NCBI RefSeq assembly: GCF_000522985.1
Contig: NZ_CP007129.1
Coordinates: forward strand, 1-64,000
Length of the DNA: 64,000 bases
DNA from: Gemmatirosa kalamazoonensis
Lineage (GTDB): Bacteria; Gemmatimonadota; Gemmatimonadetes; Gemmatimonadales; Gemmatimonadaceae
Reading direction: 5' to 3'
The translations under genes were made by a program, and so were the position numbers. Positions 15,081 through 22,595 of the stretch are shown in pieces. Positions within the stretch are counted from its first letter, which is position 1; the number at the start of each line of letters is the position of its first letter. The notes under the pieces were generated by a model. The model was not told the DNA's origin. It did no database searches and saw only the letters and a program-made list of their open reading frames with translations.

Positions 15081-17125
15081 TCATCACGCGACTTCGCCTT
15101 CGCGCGTACACCGCCATCGGTGAGGTTGGTGTTACAATCCCCTTCTCGAAGGGCTTGGTGCTCCTGCGCGCGGAGGGCGCTGGCGGCAAGTCGAACTGCT
15201 TGCTCGCGATCTTGTACGCGCTGGGTCTCGACGGCATGCTCGGGCCGAGTAAGGCAGTACCGCTTAAGCACGCGATGACGGACTTCGTCGATGTTGACGG
15301 CGAAGAGGTGCCAGTGATCTCGTCGGAAGTCATGCTCGAGATCCAGGACGCTGCTGGCCGATTCATTACCGTGCTACGGTCGGTGAAGGGCAATCGCTCC
15401 CGTGACCTAGTAACGGTCTGGGAGGGTGAACATCTTGAGGATACCGAATCCGCTAGCGTGCCCTCGCGCGATTTCTTTGTGCGCGTGCCCGGTGCGGTGA
15501 CCAACGCGGCTGGGTTCCATCAGTATCTGGCGTCCTTCTTCGGCTGGAAGCTGCCGGGTGTGCTGACGTACGGCGGCGAGACAGTCCCGCTCTACATGGA
15601 GAGCATCTTCCCGCTCCTCTTTGTCGAGCAGGTACGAGGCTGGAGTGCCATCGAGGGGATTTATCCTACCCACTTCCGCATTCGCGACCCAGGAACCCGC
15701 GCGGTCGAGTTCATCCTTGCCCTCGGCATCCGCGACCTTGCGGCACGCCGAGCGCTGCTCGAGCGAGACATGGAGAGCGTACGGGTGTCTTGGACACAGT
15801 CAGCACGGCAGGTGGATGCGGTTGCCCGAAACCTGGGTGCTGTTGTGCATGGCCTACCCAATGCGCCGGTCGCAGAGTGGCCAACATCCGCACCACCACG
15901 CTTGCTGGTCTCCGCCGGGGAGAATTGGGAGCCCATCGATGCGTTGATCGCTACCCTTGAGTCCGAGCTCGCCGAGAAGTCTCGAGAGCCGGCTCGTACG
16001 ACGGCAGAGGTGGCCCCACAGCTGGAGGCGGACCTTCGCGAGGCCGAACGACGGGTCCGAACGGTTGAGGCGTGGCTCTCGGGCGTGTTCAATGATATCG
16101 AGCTGCTTGAACTGGAGATAACGCGGACCGAGGAGCGCATTCGGGCGCTCGCGGATGATCTAACACGCAACAAGGACGCGCTTCGCCTCAAGAAGCTCGG
16201 GTCTACGCGGGCACTCGCAATCACATCGGACCGATGCCCGACGTGTCATCAGAGCGTCGAGCTGGCTCTGCTTCCCGAAGTTCGCGCCGCTGAAGCAAGC
16301 CCGATGACGCTCGAGGACAATGTGAGGTACCTCGAGGATCAGCGCGACATGTTCCAACTCGTCCTGGCGCAGACGCAGGACTCGCTCAGTGCGAAGCTCC
16401 GCCAGTCAACCGCTGGCGGCGAGGAGCTTGCCAGAGCACGGGCGACGGTCCGTGATCTCCGCGCGGCGCTAGTCGCACATCCGCTAACGACCTCGAAGGA
16501 GTCGGTCGCCGAGATCGTGCGCCTAGAGGCGAGGATCGATGCGTTGAAGCGCGGTGTCCGGCTCGCGCAGGAGTACACGAACGAGTTCACGGTGCTTGCC
16601 GAACGCTGGGCAGACCTCCAAGCACGGCTGGCAGAATTGCCGGAGGACTCTATATCGGCGGAAGATGCAGCGAAGCTCGGTGCCCTGCAGAGTTCCTTCA
16701 CGGAGCAACTCGTCGAGTACGGGCTCACGTCGGTTGAGCCGCACGCGATCGTTATCCCAAGAGACTCACTGCGTCCGGAGTACAAGGGTTTCGACCTGCA
16801 ATTCGACCTCGCTGGGAGCGACGCAACGCGGGCGACTTGGGCCTACCGGAACGCATTTCTGGAGGTGGCTCGCACCCACGCGACGAATCACCCGGGATTT
16901 CTCATCATCGATGAACCGCAGCAGCAACACCCGAGTCTGGAATCATTCGGGGCTCTGCTGCGGCGGGTCTCCCGGAGTGAAAGGCACGATCAGCAGGTGA
17001 TTATCTCGACGAACGAGAAGGTCAGCGACTTAAGAGCGTTGCTCGAGGGGCATTCATACACGTTGCTTGACTACGGAGATGAACGGATGATGCGGCTTGT
17101 CTCTCGGACGGAGCGACCGGTGTGA
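15077..17125 (+). CDS. SMC-like ABC ATPase of an ABC-three-component system
   Basis: The product is 682 residues. The ATG at 15077 overlaps the previous TGA (ATGA), which decides the start over an in-frame ATG 42 bases earlier. A Walker A-like AEGAGGKS is at 32-39, with Ala in the first Gly position. VEQVRGWSAIEG (about 180-195) precedes a long coiled coil broken by CPTC (Cys387, Cys390), like a Rad50-type hook. C-terminally come a signature-like AGSDATRATWAY, the Walker B GFLIIDEP (D612, E613) and a switch VIISTNE. Expected role: an ATP-dependent DNA or RNP sensor that licenses the effector encoded two genes upstream. Lower GC than the phage backbone and no GTTAGGC heptamer inside suggest recent gain. 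Confidence 0.75.
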   Translation: MIITRLRLRAYTAIGEVGVTIPFSKGLVLLRAEGAGGKSNCLLAILYALGLDGMLGPSKAVPLKHAMTDFVDVDGEEVPVISSEVMLEIQDAAGRFITVLRSVKGNRSRDLVTVWEGEHLEDTESASVPSRDFFVRVPGAVTNAAGFHQYLASFFGWKLPGVLTYGGETVPLYMESIFPLLFVEQVRGWSAIEGIYPTHFRIRDPGTRAVEFILALGIRDLAARRALLERDMESVRVSWTQSARQVDAVARNLGAVVHGLPNAPVAEWPTSAPPRLLVSAGENWEPIDALIATLESELAEKSREPARTTAEVAPQLEADLREAERRVRTVEAWLSGVFNDIELLELEITRTEERIRALADDLTRNKDALRLKKLGSTRALAITSDRCPTCHQSVELALLPEVRAAEASPMTLEDNVRYLEDQRDMFQLVLAQTQDSLSAKLRQSTAGGEELARARATVRDLRAALVAHPLTTSKESVAEIVRLEARIDALKRGVRLAQEYTNEFTVLAERWADLQARLAELPEDSISAEDAAKLGALQSSFTEQLVEYGLTSVEPHAIVIPRDSLRPEYKGFDLQFDLAGSDATRATWAYRNAFLEVARTHATNHPGFLIIDEPQQQHPSLESFGALLRRVSRSERHDQQVIISTNEKVSDLRALLEGHSYTLLDYGDERMMRLVSRTERPV

Positions 17126-17132
17126 CGATCGC

Positions 17133-17236
17133 GTGACGCACCGAACGTAAATCGGGGCTCCCTCACCAGGAGCCCCGATTGTTTACACCGAACCTTACAG
17201 ATTGCGAGCTCGCGGAGCTGCTCGTCGCGGTGTGAC
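17133..17236 (+). repeat. Degenerate copy of a hairpin + LTDxELAELL module
   Basis: Aligned with 17528-17625: GTGACGCAC(C)GAACG, then a hairpin of different sequence, then ACAGATTGCGAGCTCGCGGA versus CACCGATCGCGAGCTCGCCG. The shared peptide here is LTDCELAELLVAV, quickly stopped by TGA, so it is a relic. Nothing else is seen in 17237-17349. Confidence 0.55.
17150..17180 (+). terminator. Strong hairpin after the ABC cassette
   Basis: Perfect 12-bp stem AATCGGGGCTCC / GGAGCCCCGATT with a 7-base loop CTCACCA, 24 bases after the ATPase stop, followed by GTTTAC. The flanking GTAAA and TTTAC could extend it. It lacks a long T-run but is the best terminator-like element in the cargo block. Confidence 0.65.
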
Positions 17237-17349
17237 GAACGGGGCCCAGCTCTCGGAATACCGCAGCGGTCTCGCGGCGACGCGCGTAGGTGGGGGGCGG
17301 TCGATCTTCCTGACGACGCGCGCCGTTGTCGAGCAGCCGGAGGGACGGG

Positions 17350-17520
17350 ATGGGCGCGTGGCTCAGCGCGATCGCGGAATGGCTCGAGGACGTCGTCATC
17401 TACGCGCTCGTCGTGGTCGCGGCGATTCCCACCTACCTGCTGACGATGCGTCGGCGCCGGAGCCGGCCGGAGGACGAGGACGACGAGCCGCGGCCGCCGC
17501 GGCGTCCCCCACCGCGATGA
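17350..17520 (+). CDS. Small membrane protein
   Basis: The product is 56 residues with GGAGGG before the ATG at 17350. MGAWLSAIAEWLEDVV is followed by a hydrophobic span YALVVVAAIPTYLLTM and a charged, Pro/Arg-rich tail. One transmembrane segment. It lies between the two hairpin/LTDxELAELL repeats. Function unknown. Confidence 0.5.
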   Translation: MGAWLSAIAEWLEDVVIYALVVVAAIPTYLLTMRRRRSRPEDEDDEPRPPRRPPPR

Positions 17521-17527
17521 CGCACGT

Positions 17528-17625
17528 GTGACGCACGAACGCGAGATTGGGCGCCCCCAACCCGGAGGCGCCCATGTCGCATCTCACCGATCGCGAGCTC
17601 GCCGAGCTGCTCGCGGCGATCGCGG
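17528..17625 (+). repeat. Intact copy of the hairpin + LTDRELAELL module
   Basis: Hairpin TGGGCGCC / GGCGCCCA (17548-17555 with 17567-17574) reaches into the ATG at 17574. This starts MSHLTDRELAELLAAIAGDE, a helical ORF that runs in frame, without stop, into brnT at 17730. The hairpin may terminate the upstream message or hide this start codon. Confidence 0.5.
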
Positions 17626-17694
17626 GCGACGAGCCGCTGAGCCGCGCCGAGCTGCGTGGCCTCGCGCTCGAGGTGATGCGGCTGCGTCGCACCC

Positions 17695-17723
17695 TTGCGG
17701 AGTGTATATACACGACGTATATT
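17695..17723 (+). promoter_or_regulatory. brnT promoter (TTGCGG-17-TATATT) with operator
   Basis: A -35-like TTGCGG at 17695-17700 and a -10 TATATT at 17718-17723 are 17 bases apart. The inverted repeat ATATAC ACGAC GTATAT (17706-17722) overlaps the -10 box and is a good site for BrnA autoregulation. The predicted start of transcription coincides with the brnT ATG, implying a leaderless message. Confidence 0.6.
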
Positions 17724-17729
17724 CACCCC

Positions 17730-18005
17730 ATGACGACGCGCTTCGAGTGGGACGACGCCAAGGCCTCGGCCAACCTCGTGAAGCACGGGATCGATTTCGC
17801 CGACGCGGTGCTTGCGTTCGCCGATCCGCAGTTCGTGAGCGTGGAGACCACAAAGCCGGAGCACGGCGAGCGTCGGTGGCTCGGATTCGGTCGCGTGGAC
17901 GGCCGGCTGCTCGCGGTGGCGTACACGATCCGCAGCGACGCGACCCGGATCATCTCGGCGCGCAAAGCCATTCGCCGCGAGCAGCGCAAGTACGGCGCGC
18001 AGTGA
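17730..18005 (+). CDS. brnT: BrnT ribonuclease toxin
   Basis: The product is 91 residues. TRFEWDDAKASANLVKHGID, ADAVLAFADP, HGERRWLGFGRVDGRLLAVAY and IISARKAIRREQRKY are the full BrnT signature (RelE-like fold). BrnT cleaves RNA and slows growth when free of BrnA. Length is normal. The ATG at 17730 is chosen because the family starts here and a promoter/operator lies directly before it; the longer frame from 17574 would add 52 residues. Toxin first and antitoxin second is the usual brnTA order. On a phage it may stabilise lysogeny or act in phage defence. Confidence 0.9.
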   Translation: MTTRFEWDDAKASANLVKHGIDFADAVLAFADPQFVSVETTKPEHGERRWLGFGRVDGRLLAVAYTIRSDATRIISARKAIRREQRKYGAQ

Positions 18006-18042
18006 CTACCGCACGACCGCAGTGACTACAGCCCTGGTAACG

Positions 18043-18477
18043 ATGCCTCGTAACGATAAGACGCCCGGCCGCGGCCGGGGGAAGCCGCGCGCGGGCCGCG
18101 CGGCGCAGACGGGCGGCGCGAAGGCGCCGGCGCCCACGAAGACGACCAGCATGACGCTCGAGGAGGTGCGCGCGCGCGCCGCGCTGCCGCCTAACGCGCC
18201 CGGCGCGCGCGGGCGTACGGACTGGGCCCGCGTCGACGCGATGACGGACGACGATGTCGAGCGGCAGATCGCCGAGGATCCGGATGCGCCGCCGCTACTC
18301 GACGACGCCTCGTGGGCGGCGGCGGTGGCAGAGCGAGATCGGAAGCAGGCGATCTCGCTCCGCGTCGACGCCGACGTCCTCGCGTGGTTCCGCGCGCAGG
18401 GCGCGGGCTACCAGTCGCGCATGAACGCCGTCCTGCGCACGTACATGCACCACCAGCAGCGCGCAACCGGCGGCTGA
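18043..18477 (+). CDS. brnA: BrnA antitoxin (ribbon-helix-helix)
   Basis: The product is 144 residues from the ATG at 18043; a GTG at 18022 would add seven residues. The second half carries the BrnA pattern: TDWARVDAMTDDDVERQI, then a C-terminal ribbon-helix-helix part, ISLRVDADVLAWFRAQGAGY and NAVLRTYM. The N-terminal 40 residues are a Gly/Arg/Lys-rich extension, longer than usual. It should neutralise BrnT and repress the operon at the ATATAC/GTATAT site. It ends one base before the opposing late-gene stop. Confidence 0.85.
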   Translation: MPRNDKTPGRGRGKPRAGRAAQTGGAKAPAPTKTTSMTLEEVRARAALPPNAPGARGRTDWARVDAMTDDDVERQIAEDPDAPPLLDDASWAAAVAERDRKQAISLRVDADVLAWFRAQGAGYQSRMNAVLRTYMHHQQRATGG

Positions 18478-18816
18478 CTAGGCGACCGCCTCGAGCGGCG
18501 GCTCGTCGTAGACGAGGCGCGCCCACCACTTCTGGACCCGCGGGGTGCCGTCGGCGGCGGTGACGCTCATCGTCACGCGGACGGGCGTGCCCTCGGCCGG
18601 CGCGGTGATCGATGGGACGAGCACCTGGGCGGCGCCGGTGCCGTCGGTCACGCCGCTGGCCGAGGCGAGCGGCGCCCCGCTGGCGTCGGCCACCGTGACC
18701 GTGACCGTGGCGCCCACGGCCGCCCCCTGGGTCCGGTTGTCGATCACGTCGTACTCCTCGAGCTGCGCGCTGCCGAGCGGCCACGTGTGGGGGATGATCG
18801 CGGGAGCCTGAGACAT
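18478..18816 (-). CDS. Ig-like virion protein
   Basis: The product is 112 residues, dominated by beta-strand repeats (GATVTVTVADASGAPLASAS and APAEGTPVRVTMSVTAADG) of an Ig-like or Big-type domain. It is the last late gene. Likely a decoration or fibre-accessory protein. The start at 18816 follows a pyrimidine-rich leader without Shine-Dalgarno. Confidence 0.55.
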   Translation of the reverse strand: MSQAPAIIPHTWPLGSAQLEEYDVIDNRTQGAAVGATVTVTVADASGAPLASASGVTDGTGAAQVLVPSITAPAEGTPVRVTMSVTAADGTPRVQKWWARLVYDEPPLEAVA

Positions 18817-18846
18817 GGGAGGGGGAGCGAGAGGAGGACCGAGGCG

Positions 18847-18894
18847 TCAGCGCCGCGATCAGCGCCGCGATCAGCGCCGCGGTCAGCGCTGCGA
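18847..18894. repeat. Four 12-bp tandem repeats
   Basis: TCAGCGCCGCGA twice, then TCAGCGCCGCGG and TCAGCGCTGCGA. The array spans the 3' end and stop of the fibre gene (18883). It is a slippage-prone spot that could vary the fibre C-terminus. Confidence 0.8.
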
Positions 18895-21800
18895 GCGGCG
18901 GATGACATCGAGGACGGGCGCGCTGCGCGCGGCGAAGCGAAGCGGGGTGCTGAACGGGATCACGAGAATGGCGGTACCGCGCCCGGTGATGGCGGGGCGC
19001 GCCGCGAGCGAGCCGCCGCCCGATACGCGGACCGCGCCGACGCCGGCTACGCGCGCCACGCCGGCCACGCCGGCCAACGCACCACTACCCGAGACGGCGA
19101 CTGCGCCGGCGCCGGCGAGGCGCACGTTGGAGACGAGCGTTCCGCCCCCCGTGGAGGTCGGCGCCCCCGCGACAGTGCCGCTGCCGGCGATCTTGGGGCT
19201 CGTCGTCACCACGCCGCCCCAGCTCGTCGCGCCAAGCACCTGGGGGTGCGCGTCGAACCAGTCCTTCGCGAAGTTGCCGAGCTTCGGGGCGGCCGACGAG
19301 TTGTAGTGCTGCACCGTCCCGTCGAAGTAGGTCGTATCGACGCACGCGTGGCCCGGCGCCTGGCGATCGATCTGCAGGAACGGGATGCCGTTCTCCCGCA
19401 TCGCCTCGAAGTCGAGCAGGCCGGCCACGCCGGGCAGCGTGAGGAACGTCGTGCGCAGCCAGTCGTTCCACAGCTTCACGTTCACGCCCGTCTGATTGAG
19501 CGTGCCCGTTCCTGAGGGGCTGTAGAGGAGGTTGTAGTCGATCGAGGTCTGCCCGATCACCCGGAAGCCGAGCGCCACCGCCTTGGCAACGAACGCCGTA
19601 AACAGCGTCGTGACGGTGGGGATGTCGCCGGCTTGGTTGTAGAGGCTCGTGATCGGACTCAGGACGAATCCGGTCAGCAGGAGGTGCGGCCCGCCGCGGC
19701 GCGTATCGAGCTCCAGCGCCACGCGATGGTCCCACGTCGTATCGAAGTCGAGGAACCCGGCGCCGTTGTGCGCCGCCGACACCTTGTTGGGGTCCGTCTC
19801 CAGCCCGAGCGCGGCGAACGTCCCCGCGCCGCTGTTGCGATTCGCGCACGTCGAGAACCACCACCCGCTGCCGTTCGCGCCTGCCGTGTCGCCCACGTCG
19901 TCGACCGGCGCCGTGGTGCCGAACCCGCGGTCGTTGCTCGCGCCGATGTTGATGAACGTGCCCTTCTTGGAGAGGTCCGGCGCGGCGCCGAATTGCGCGG
20001 TCGCGAAGTCCTCGAAGGCGCTATCGAGCGCGCGGCTGCGCGTGGCCGAGCAGACGCCGACCCACAGGAGCGTCATGTCGGCGTAGGTCGTGCCCCAGCG
20101 CCCGAGCGCGAGCGCGAGCGACGCACTCGGCGCCACGGGGAGCCGGTGGCGCTTCACGCCCTGGCGGCCGCGCACGTGCAGCTGGTAGACGTGCGGCCCG
20201 CCCAGCGACGTGCTCACGTTCTGCTCGCGCCCCGCGATGATCGCGCGCGGCGTCGCGCCGGCCGCACTCACGCTGTCGAGCGTCACGAGGTTCGTCGTGC
20301 CCGCCGACCCGGCGTTCGCCTGCAGCCCGTAGTTGCCGCCTGCCGTCGTGGTGAGGTTGCAGTACGGCAGCGAGGTCGTGAGCGTCGGGTCGGGCGAGAG
20401 CGAGACGAGGTGCGCGCCGCTCGACGGCGACTTCACCACGGCGAAGATGTGCAGCGCGCTCGTCGCCGCGAGGTTGATCGCCGCGTCCACCGCCGCGATC
20501 ATGTGGTCCTGGCGCGCCGCGCTGAACACGATCCCGTTGGCGGTCCACAGCGGCTGAGTTCCCGCCGTCGCCTGCGCGAGCGTGTTGAGGAACCCGCCGC
20601 CCGCGCCGCGCACGTCGTCCCACGCGGAGACGCGATCGGTGCCGTCCTTCGTCACGTTCTCCCGGCTGTCGGCGACGGCGAGCCACACCGCGTCGCCACC
20701 GGTCGCCGCGATGAACGCGTCGTTGTCGTAGCGCGCGGCCGTGTGGACGATGATCGTGCGGCTCGCCGTGCCCGTGGCGCCGAGCGAGTCCGTCGCGGTC
20801 AGCGTGATCGTGTGCGTCCCGACCGAGAGGGTGGGCGCGATACTCGTGCCGGTGCCTAACGCGCCGTCGATCGAGGAAGTCCACGCGAGGGAGGCGCCGG
20901 TCAGCGTGCCGTCCTCGGCGTCGGTGCCCGTGCCGGTGATCGTCACCGCGCTCCCCGCCCGCACGATGGTCCCCGAAGCCGGCGACGTGATCGCCGCCGT
21001 CGGACTGCTGTTGCCGCCGTCCGGCGTGTAAGCACCGACCGAGTAGAACGCGCCGTCAGTGAAGTTCCGCCGCACCGCTCGGCGCTCGTCGGTCGAGCGC
21101 GCCGTCTTGTAGATGCGCACCTCGCGCAACCGGACAGCGGAGCCCAGGATCTGCGTGCGCGTCGTGCCGTTGATGCGCCGCACGCCGATCGAGATGTCCT
21201 GCGGCGCCGCCGAAATGCTGCCGCTCGTGGTGCCCGTCGTGACGGTGCCGTTCACGTCGAGGATGCGGCGCGCCGTCGTGACGGCGTTGAGCAGGTCGAA
21301 CACCGCGGCGCCGTAGTTCACGCCGACCGCGAGCTGGCTGTTCGCACCCGTGACGGCGTTTGTCAGGTTCTGCGACCGCATGGCGTCGGTCGGCCGCACC
21401 TGGAGCTCGTAGGGAATCTCGTTCGCCGCGAACCCGCCGAGGTCCACGAGCGAGTAGGTCATCCCCGTGCTGATCGACGCCGTCGTCTCGAAGATCGCCT
21501 CGAGCGTGAGGACGTTCTTATCCGGCACCACGTCGGTCGAGCCGTCGTACTCGCCATAGCTCGCGCCGTCGCCCGCCCACTGGCCGTCGCCGCCCGAGTC
21601 GAGGCTCGCCGTGCCGGTGCCGGTGACCGTGAGGTTGCGACCGCCCGGCGACGAGTCGAGGCCGGCCCAGGTGCTGCCGTCCCGCATGTGGCAAACGAAC
21701 GCGTAGACGCTCGAATCCCACGCCGCGCTGCTGCTGTAGTCCGTCGCCTGCCCCGCATCGCCGATCGCGACGACGAACGTCTGGGCCGTCGTCTTCGACA

Positions 21801-22065
21801 CCGTGACGCCCGCGACGTAGAGCACCACCTCGCCGGCGACCGGGTCGAAGCGCGTGCGCTCGAACGTGAGCTGCGTGCTGAACACCCCGCCCGAGACGCT
21901 CGCGTACGGCACGATGTCGCGCCCATCGGCGCGGCAGAGCCCTCCGTTCGCCACGCTCGCGAGCTGCGCCGCCGAAAGGCGAACGCAGACCGTGAACGCG
22001 GTCACGTCGGCGGTGAGGCTCGCGTCGGCGGGGATGGTGACGGTGAAGTGGCCGGCGAATGCCAT
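18883..22065 (-). CDS. Large tail appendage with lectin-like, Ig-like and SGNH-esterase-like parts
   Basis: The product is 1060 residues. The N-terminal 340 residues resemble DUF2341/LamG-type jelly rolls (FTVTIPADASLTADV and VPYASVSGGVFSTQ). An Ig/PKD-like domain follows (about 355-440; TITLTATDSLGATGTAS). A second LamG-like region (about 450-680) leads to an SGNH-like domain at about 695-935: block I-like FINIGASNDRG and block V-like DGTVQHYN. The C-terminus is a run of short repeats (GAGAVAVSGSGALAGVAG). Such proteins bind and deacetylate surface polysaccharide. Esterase activity is inference; the virion-appendage role is supported by size, beta-rich repeats and location. Confidence 0.65.
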   Translation of the reverse strand: MAFAGHFTVTIPADASLTADVTAFTVCVRLSAAQLASVANGGLCRADGRDIVPYASVSGGVFSTQLTFERTRFDPVAGEVVLYVAGVTVSKTTAQTFVVAIGDAGQATDYSSSAAWDSSVYAFVCHMRDGSTWAGLDSSPGGRNLTVTGTGTASLDSGGDGQWAGDGASYGEYDGSTDVVPDKNVLTLEAIFETTASISTGMTYSLVDLGGFAANEIPYELQVRPTDAMRSQNLTNAVTGANSQLAVGVNYGAAVFDLLNAVTTARRILDVNGTVTTGTTSGSISAAPQDISIGVRRINGTTRTQILGSAVRLREVRIYKTARSTDERRAVRRNFTDGAFYSVGAYTPDGGNSSPTAAITSPASGTIVRAGSAVTITGTGTDAEDGTLTGASLAWTSSIDGALGTGTSIAPTLSVGTHTITLTATDSLGATGTASRTIIVHTAARYDNDAFIAATGGDAVWLAVADSRENVTKDGTDRVSAWDDVRGAGGGFLNTLAQATAGTQPLWTANGIVFSAARQDHMIAAVDAAINLAATSALHIFAVVKSPSSGAHLVSLSPDPTLTTSLPYCNLTTTAGGNYGLQANAGSAGTTNLVTLDSVSAAGATPRAIIAGREQNVSTSLGGPHVYQLHVRGRQGVKRHRLPVAPSASLALALGRWGTTYADMTLLWVGVCSATRSRALDSAFEDFATAQFGAAPDLSKKGTFINIGASNDRGFGTTAPVDDVGDTAGANGSGWWFSTCANRNSGAGTFAALGLETDPNKVSAAHNGAGFLDFDTTWDHRVALELDTRRGGPHLLLTGFVLSPITSLYNQAGDIPTVTTLFTAFVAKAVALGFRVIGQTSIDYNLLYSPSGTGTLNQTGVNVKLWNDWLRTTFLTLPGVAGLLDFEAMRENGIPFLQIDRQAPGHACVDTTYFDGTVQHYNSSAAPKLGNFAKDWFDAHPQVLGATSWGGVVTTSPKIAGSGTVAGAPTSTGGGTLVSNVRLAGAGAVAVSGSGALAGVAGVARVAGVGAVRVSGGGSLAARPAITGRGTAILVIPFSTPLRFAARSAPVLDVIRRSQR

Positions 22066-22141
22066 TACGAGAGAGCTCGAAGAGGAGGGAGAGCGTTAGG
22101 CCGCGCGTTAGGCGCGTGCGTTCGGCAGACAGCGCGCGCGA

Positions 22142-22549
22142 TCAGGTGAGGTTGAGCGTCGAGATCGTGACGTTCTGGCCGACCGTGATGCTGGTGTTAT
22201 CCAGCTCGATGTCGCCGCCGCCGGCGGTCAGCGTGATCGTGCCCTCGATCCGGTGCTGCGTTCCCACGGCGGCGCCGGTGTCGCCTGTCGCCTTGATGCG
22301 GAAGTGCCCCGCCGTGCCGGCCGCCACCGCGGCGGTCGTCGCCAGCGCGGCGTTGAGCGCCTTGACCGCGCCCGACGCGGCGGCCCACAGGTCGGCCGGC
22401 AGGGTGATCGAGACGAGGAGCGTGCCGGACGGCACCGCGCCCGGCCCCGGCGGCGCGCCCGTGCGGATCTCGAGCGTGCCGCCGTTGAACGTGGCGTCGA
22501 TGCTGTCGAGCATCGTGTTCTTTGTGACCGTGTTGAAGACGGTAGCCAT
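22142..22549 (-). CDS. Small virion protein
   Basis: The product is 135 residues, starting TVFNTVTKNTMLDSIDATFN and continuing GGTLEIRTGAPPGPGA. This is a recurring small structural protein in tail-fibre clusters of phages and gene transfer elements. It is beta-rich, with GDTGAAVGTQHRIEGTITL. Exact role unknown. The leader is pyrimidine-rich. The gap 22066-22141 holds two GTTAGGC heptamers. Confidence 0.5.
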   Translation of the reverse strand: MATVFNTVTKNTMLDSIDATFNGGTLEIRTGAPPGPGAVPSGTLLVSITLPADLWAAASGAVKALNAALATTAAVAAGTAGHFRIKATGDTGAAVGTQHRIEGTITLTAGGGDIELDNTSITVGQNVTISTLNLT

Positions 22550-22595
22550 CGGAAGGGAGGGCGAGAGGTCGAGGAGGGGAGGGGTGCGTTAGGCG

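Noticed and set aside
17574-18005. A single 143-residue BrnT fusion as the main product
   Set aside because: The family begins at the ATG at 17730 and a promoter/operator lies directly before it; kept only as an alternative.
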